A DNA stretch of 64,000 nt from Sparassis latifolia (Eukaryota > Basidiomycota > Agaricomycetes > Polyporales > Sparassidaceae), in NCBI GenBank assembly GCA_018466975.1, contig CM031561.1, forward strand, positions 3,038,001 to 3,102,000, read 5' to 3'. The notes beneath the pieces were generated by a model that was given only the letters and a program-made list of their open reading frames with translations, was not told the DNA's origin and made no database searches. Shown piece by piece: positions 58,418 to 64,000 of the stretch (positions within the stretch are counted from its first letter, which is position 1; every line of letters starts with the position of its first letter). A program made the position numbers and the translations under genes.

Positions 58418-60074
58418 CCGGCGGGCCCGGTCAGTGCGCTGCTCACACGCGTGCGTGCCCGACTCATGCGCCCACGCAGGCAGGACTCGACTCTGTGTAG
58501 TTTTTTTTTGTATTTATCGCTAATGCATCTTTTCCTTCGCTGCTTGCGCACGATCGCGTTTGCGAGCGTTTTACCGTCTCCCGACTTTATATTTCCAAGT
58601 ATGACAAGCTATTTCGTATTCTTCTGGTTTTCATATTCCCTATCCGATATAAATAGCTCCTACATACCTGGATAACAGAGCAGTTTTCGCACTCTGCCCG
58701 CCTCGTCGCAGTCGCACGCACACGCACGCGCGACTCGGGACGACGCACCCAGAGTCTGCCACGCCCGCCGCATTCGGAAGGGGCGCACGCGGTCAGCGAG
58801 CTCTGAACCGAGCGCAGGTACGTCCTCCAGTGCCGTGCGCACGGGAACGCCGTTGCGGCGAGGGAACCGTGAGCGTCGCTCGTCCGCGTCGACATCGGGG
58901 TGTGGGCTCACTCACGTTCGAGACGACGGCGTGGACGCAATGCCGCTGTGCGCGCCGCAGCTCGAGCCGGCGCCGCTGCCACGCCGGACTCGGATGCGAT
59001 CTCTCCACGAGTATTTCAGCGCCACACCGAAGCCTCTCCTCTAACCCAAGTGGTGGTGCCCCGCCCGAACTGCATCCCCGCTTACCGCCGTCGGGCGGCC
59101 TATCCCGATCATATGCAGCTGCAGACACCCCACGTCGATCACTGCAGAAAATTCAGAAGGGGGCGCGACAACAGGCCAGGTTTATCGTAAACTCGCGTAT
59201 TTCCCCCCCCCCCACCAGTTCAGCAGCGGCCTGCTAGGGTTCCCGAAGTTGACTCCGGCCTCGGAGTATTCTGCCAGAGATAAAGGGGGAGGGGTTGGTC
59301 GCAGGCGCGCCTCCGTAAGAGTCGACGTTGGGATACTTACACCGCGGGAGCCGATCAGCGGCGTTTGGGCTCGACTCGGAGGGGGCACACCCCTCTCGTC
59401 CGCGTCATTCCTCTCATACAGCCAACTCTCCGGCCCAGGTACGTCTTTGGGATCGACCCTACGCGGCTCGTCAACGCGCCCGGGAAGAAGGCGGGCTGCG
59501 GTACCTGTGAGGGCGCACACTGATTGGAGTCTTGGCTGGCCCCGTGTTCTTGTGCGTGGGGATCTGCGCCCGCGCGTAAAGCGAGACAAGTGTCTGCAGT
59601 GTGGTGATCAACTCGAGGTGACGACCGAAGTCGAGCTCGCGCAGGGCGCAGGGACGGTTTCTGGACGAGCCGGAGCTCTCTGCTTTTGAGCGACCGTGGG
59701 TGCGCGCCCTCCGTCGACTCGTGCGACTAGACAGCGTACTCGACCTGCGAAGGTTCTCATGCACGATCGTCCAACTAACCTCCCCCCCCTCGATCGATCG
59801 CCACTTTCTCGCTCTTCCCGAGGAATCCGGCACGTCTGCGGGCTCTCCACCGCCTCCTTGCAACAAGTCACACAACACGAGTCAAGCCCCGAATGTCCAC
59901 CGGTCATCGCATCCCCGCCCGGAGAGGAGTTCTCCCTTGTCGATCTTCATTCTTGTTACCTCCACAGGTCCACCTCGAACGCCGCCGCTCCATCGACGTA
60001 GACAGCGGCCACCGCCTCCTGTGTCGATAACCGCAACAACCCACCCACCGCACCAGCGCAGGAGAGTGCAGCAA
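58418..60074. other. Intergenic, no supported gene
   Basis: Downstream of VPS29 there is a T-rich stretch near 58501-58520, then DNA with overlapping biased frames on both strands (58.8-60.0 kb); none is recognised. Confidence 0.45.
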
Positions 60075-60371
60075 GTGTGCGCTGGAGAGCCGTTCGAGAG
60101 AGCGTGATGGCGAGAGTATATGCGGGAGATGGGATGTCGACGACGTTTGTCGATTGAGCGTATAATTCATGACATGGATATCGATCTCACGAAAAGACGC
60201 CGTTTCGCGAGTACACCCATCACCTACGCACTGACTAACAGGCGGCGAAGAGATATAACGGTGCAAGACAGAACCTCACAGAATGACGAGCGCAATTTCC
60301 ATGAACTTGAAGAGATAATCTGCTGAGATTGCGAGAGTGGTCCATTCCGAACGCGCGACCAAGGAAAGTGG
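60075..60371 (+). repeat. ~300-bp direct repeat, left copy
   Basis: Matches 63681-64000 in the same orientation with few substitutions and a short indel; shared blocks include GCGGGAGATGG, TCGACGACGTTTGTCG, CGTTTCGCGAGTACACCC and GATATAACGGTGCAAGAC. Confidence 0.85.
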
Positions 60372-61308
60372 GCCCAGGCTCGAAAACTTGCTTTTAAGGC
60401 CCTTGGATTTAATACTGATTATCGAAACAATCCGGGCTACAGACGCTTCGAGTGCAGAACCGCCCGAGTGTCCAACGGGAGAAGCCTGCAATAGCGTTTA
60501 AAACAGCCAGTGAATCGATGGCAAATCTGCGAAAAAAGTACGTCTGAGAAACGCACAGCTGCCTGATATGAGTGTCCCCAAAGTATGCACAGAGGAAACT
60601 AGAAAGGAAGGACTGACCGCCGCCTATCGCGTCGACTGCAATCCTGATCAGAACCCTTTCTGCCCGTCGCCTGCATTCCACCGTGTCTAATCTCTGTCGA
60701 GTCTTCGAAATACCTCTGCTGCAGTTAAACGTGACCAGCCGGTGGCAAGGGCAGCGAAAGTCGAGGGGCAGGAGAAGTAGCGATCACCCTGAGGAACAGG
60801 CTTCGGGTAGGATCGTTCGCACACGTTCGTCTGCTTCGAGCTTTCTCAGTCATTCGTCTCTCGTCCACTGAAAAGAGGTAGTCGTTGGCTAACGAGTGCG
60901 ATAAGAAATAAAGTATGGCACGCAGCATTTGCTCCGCTTGCGATGAACTTCAGAATAGCAGAGAACTCACCCGCTCCGAAAGTATGCGAGGGGGTATCAA
61001 ATTTACGCCGTTTGCTTTCATCTTGCATTTCTGCATAAATCCTTGGAAGCACTGCAAAGATTTGCCCAGTCATTCATTGTGCATTACATCAGGGAGAAGG
61101 TTATCGGCTCAGATGCTAAGCACAGTAAACGAGACAACTCCCAACTCGAGTTCAAAGGGTAGATGAGACTCTGAAATTGGCGAAGACATCAAAATACCGC
61201 TCGTGCTAGTGAACCGGACCCGAGAGTCTACGACAGACGATGCGAGCCGCCGTTAACAAGAAGGGGACTCTAGCGAAAACATACGAGCATGAACGTTAGC
61301 TAGACCGA
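60372..61308. other. Intergenic, no gene seen
   Basis: Short frames only; nothing recognised. Confidence 0.5.
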
Positions 61309-62882
61309 TTAGGCTTTCAGACCGGGAACAGCGTCAAAATCACACCCTTCTGATTGCATGTACGACATCGCTCGTTCCCCGATCTCCCTCGGGACCTCCT
61401 CCAGTGCCCGTGAGCCGTTACTCCCGGTGACCCGCCACCAAGAGATCTCCTTATCGTGCTCGGAATATTCACACCCGGATGACTGGTCTCTGGCGCAGAG
61501 GGAAATCAATCTCAGCGAAGGGACATTTCTCATAAGAAGCTCGGGGAATACTAGCAGATCCGAGGTCTCTGAGATAGGAGTTGGAAGAGAACTGTCCTCC
61601 GACGTCGAAGTGGCGCTAGAGAGTGGATCGCCGATCCACAAGCGAACGCACATAACTTCGCAAGTGGCGAGAGCCGCGGAGAGCAACGTCTGAGTGGAAC
61701 GTGCAAAGTATTGTCTGCATGAGCACATCCCAGCATATAGCCAGATTGCTGGAGGAGACTTACAATATATCCAACCCATCTCATCTTGCAGAAAATGTCT
61801 TTGATCGTTAAATCCAGTGTTTTGAGTCTCCTGAGACCTACGGCGACCTCCGCCCAGAAATTAAACCCGGCATCCACAGTAGCCTCTCCACACACAGACA
61901 TGGAAAGCACGACAGGGTACATTGAGCATATCATCCTTAGTGCGAGTTTGCGCGAATTGCGATCCCAGATTGGATCACGATCCCAATGTAGTTGGTGTAC
62001 GGGATAGTTAACATGACAGTCCTTGAAGAAGATGTAGCCGCCGCGAATAGATTCCAAGCGCGACCAGAGCGATGTGCGCCCGTCGACCACTGTCACATGA
62101 GGGCGATCGAAGGGTATTGGACAAACTGCCGCCCACATTTCTAGATGTCGAACGTTGGGAAAGGTCCACATGAAAAGAGGGATCGGGATGATATCTGAGA
62201 ACCGAGTTCGTGTCACTGAGAGAGACTTTACTCTGCCTAATTGGATTAACCGCCCGTGTTTGCCAGACAACGCGGGCTCACAGTCCATATCCAAGAGTTT
62301 CACGGCTTCGAGAGACTGAAGCGGTGCAAGCGACATGAGAGCTTCCTCGAATGATATGATGGGACTGATTTTGCCAAGAGTAAGCTTCCGCAGACCTGTC
62401 GGCAAGCTACGTATGACCTGCAATGAGCTGGGCGATATCCAGTGGAGGTTCGCTTTTGTCAGCGATGGCAGTCTCGACAGAGCTGCGCAAATTCGTGGAG
62501 TACAGATGGGATCGGCAAGTGTGGCTAAGGACCAAAGAGAGAGCATTCTGAGATCGTATGCTTGTTCCAGCACGTCCGCCAGCATAGAAGTATATTCCTT
62601 CAGAGAACTCCAGGATCCATAGTAATCAAATGTAGATTCCGTGATGCAAAGCTCCCGGAGACGGTGCAGACGATCTGGAATGTCATCTAGGACATAGCGG
62701 CAATAGATGAGAAATGTTACGGCGGACTGGATAGTCACCACCGTAAGTGCATGATGTTTGGCAATCGTGTGGATGCCATGAGCTGTACAAGACAAGTTGA
62801 TTGCATCCTTGGTTGAAAGGAAAGACACGATGGCACATAGAACGTCATGATTGAGAGAGAGCAAGCTGGTAGCTGAGGACAT
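61309..62882 (-). CDS. F-box protein with leucine-rich C-terminal region
   Basis: Exon 1 (62882-61764) starts MSSATSLLSLNHDVLCAIVS, then FLSTKDAINLSCTAHGIHTI: an F-box helix pattern in residues about 8-45. Leucine-rich repeats follow (LRELCITESTF, LRMLSLWSLATL, LRKLTLGKI, VKSLSVTRTRF, VRHLEMWAA, LKTLDLTIKDI). The intron is 61763-61690 (74 bp, GTAAGT..CAG, phase 0). Exon 2 (61689-61309) begins TLLSAALATCEVM and ends DAVPGLKA; 499 residues in all. An alternative without splicing ends at 61551 but reads a less sensible tail. It is probably a substrate receptor of an SCF ubiquitin ligase; target unknown. It lies between two copies of a 300-bp repeat. Confidence 0.85.
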
Positions 62883-63680
62883 GACTAACAGACAATGTCA
62901 GTGCATGAGGTCACATCAGACAAGAAGGTTGAGGCCACACATGAATGTCCTAGTTAGAAAGTGCTGTTGGAATGGGTGTATAGATACGTTGCCTGGTGTT
63001 CTACTAACTGCTGCTCAACGCCAGCGGCACTGGGAGCGATTAACGCAACTTCAATACCATGCATTGTGAGCGAAAAGAAAAACTGAACCTGCCGGGAGGA
63101 CACAAAACTTCACTGGAATGCTATGAAATTACTGGCTGGAAGAGCTGAAGACACCGCGGTTGGCGAACGGTAACCTGCGGTACCCTCAAGGCTCAGAAGA
63201 GAACGTGAATGTGCAGCACGTGATCAGCACGCGTCGCGTGAGTACGAGGCGTTCTCGCAGTGACATGGTATGTACTCTTGAACATAGATATCACATCCGG
63301 TGCGCACGCCGCCTGCTTCCTCTTTCTTGTCCTCTGTCCCAGGCCCTCCCACTGCTTCTATCCTGCAAGCCAGGCGCGAAGTATGCGGTCCCACCGCCCC
63401 GCATCCGACGACCGGTGGTAACGGGCGAGACTTTGGGCGCGGTCCAGCCGTTTCTCTCCAGCGCTGGCTCACGTCCACGGCACTAGACACTAGACGTTAA
63501 GACGGTGAAAAAAACTGCACCTGATGATGTCCGACGGCGCGGTTCTCATTCGGGTCTCGCGCTGGACTTGCGCAAAGCCGTGCGGCGTGCAGACCCGCGA
63601 CTGTCACCGTCGAGCGAGCACGGTTTCGCCACCCGATGGAGCACATGCGTCACCCATCACTTTGGGCGCGCAGCGAGAAT
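62883..63680. other. Upstream region of F-box gene, no gene seen
   Basis: Contains the presumed F-box promoter; no further coding signal. Confidence 0.5.
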
Positions 63681-64000
63681 GTGCGCTGGAGGGCCGTTCG
63701 AGAGAGAGCGTGACGGCGAGATTATATGCGGGAGATGGGGTGTCGACGACGTTTGTCGGTTGAGCGTATAATTCGCGACATTGATATTGATCTCACGGAA
63801 AGATGCCGTTTCGCGAGTACACCCATCACCTACGCACCGACTAGCAAGCGAGGAAGAGATATAACGGTGCAAGACAGAACCTCGGGAAGCGCTCACAGAA
63901 TGACGAGGGCGATCTCCACAAACTTGAACGCATGATCCAAGAGGTAATCTGCTGAGGGTGCGAGAGGTGGTCCATTCCGAACGTGCGTCCAAGGAAGGTG
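63681..64000 (+). repeat. ~300-bp direct repeat, right copy (runs to window end)
   Basis: Partner of 60075-60371. Similarity continues to the last bases (GGTCCATTCCGAAC block), so the repeat may extend beyond the window. Confidence 0.85.

Noticed and set aside
1..64000. CRISPR arrays, bacterial operons or phage genes
   Set aside because: No regularly spaced repeats or bacterial gene structure; introns and gene families are clearly basidiomycete.

Overview
The window is nuclear DNA of a filamentous basidiomycete, most likely a wood-decay agaricomycete of the polypore type. The evidence is short introns (about 50-80 bp, GT..AG) and the families present: a tandem BTB/POZ family, leucine-rich F-box proteins, a fungal-type FunK1 kinase, a class I sesquiterpene synthase, and a tyrosine recombinase with a GCR1_C domain. 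No bacterial operon, rRNA, convincing tRNA or CRISPR was seen.

From 1 to about 38.6 kb is a rapidly turning-over accessory block. At least twelve copies or relics of one BTB family lie on both strands, with a tandem plus-strand run at 4.4-10.5 kb. Family members share an N-terminal BTB domain, a phase-2 intron just after a Tyr-Asp-Gly motif, and a C-terminal half with a C-x5-C pair, a C-x2-C pair and an LP..FGL..W signature. Many copies are broken by frameshifts, truncation, or a 481-bp foldback transposon. Among them lie F-box genes and a pseudogene, a damaged FunK1 kinase gene (14.6-18.0 kb), an orphan possibly membrane-anchored gene (20.1-22.0 kb), an orphan gene with an in-frame stop (30.6-32.2 kb), and a stranded P-type ATPase fragment (35.1-35.5 kb).

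From 39.3 to 44.1 kb, an FAD-dependent monooxygenase gene (minus) and a sesquiterpene synthase gene (plus) lie head to head across 1.3 kb. They look like a minimal terpenoid locus, but both carry features that suggest impaired function. From 46.4 to 48.0 kb are repeat-rich transposon remnants.

From 48.6 to 54.5 kb is a candidate mobile element. Inverted hairpin-containing end repeats enclose an apparently intact Crypton-like tyrosine recombinase gene with a C-terminal GCR1_C domain. It is followed by GC-rich, low-complexity DNA with a ~450-bp tandem duplication (55.9-56.9 kb). Conserved housekeeping genes then appear: MDM35 (minus) and VPS29 (plus) start 80 bp apart. The right end holds an intact F-box gene between two copies of a ~300-bp repeat.

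All intron joins were made by eye from splice motifs, reading frame and alignment between paralogues in the window. No database search or transcript evidence was available.
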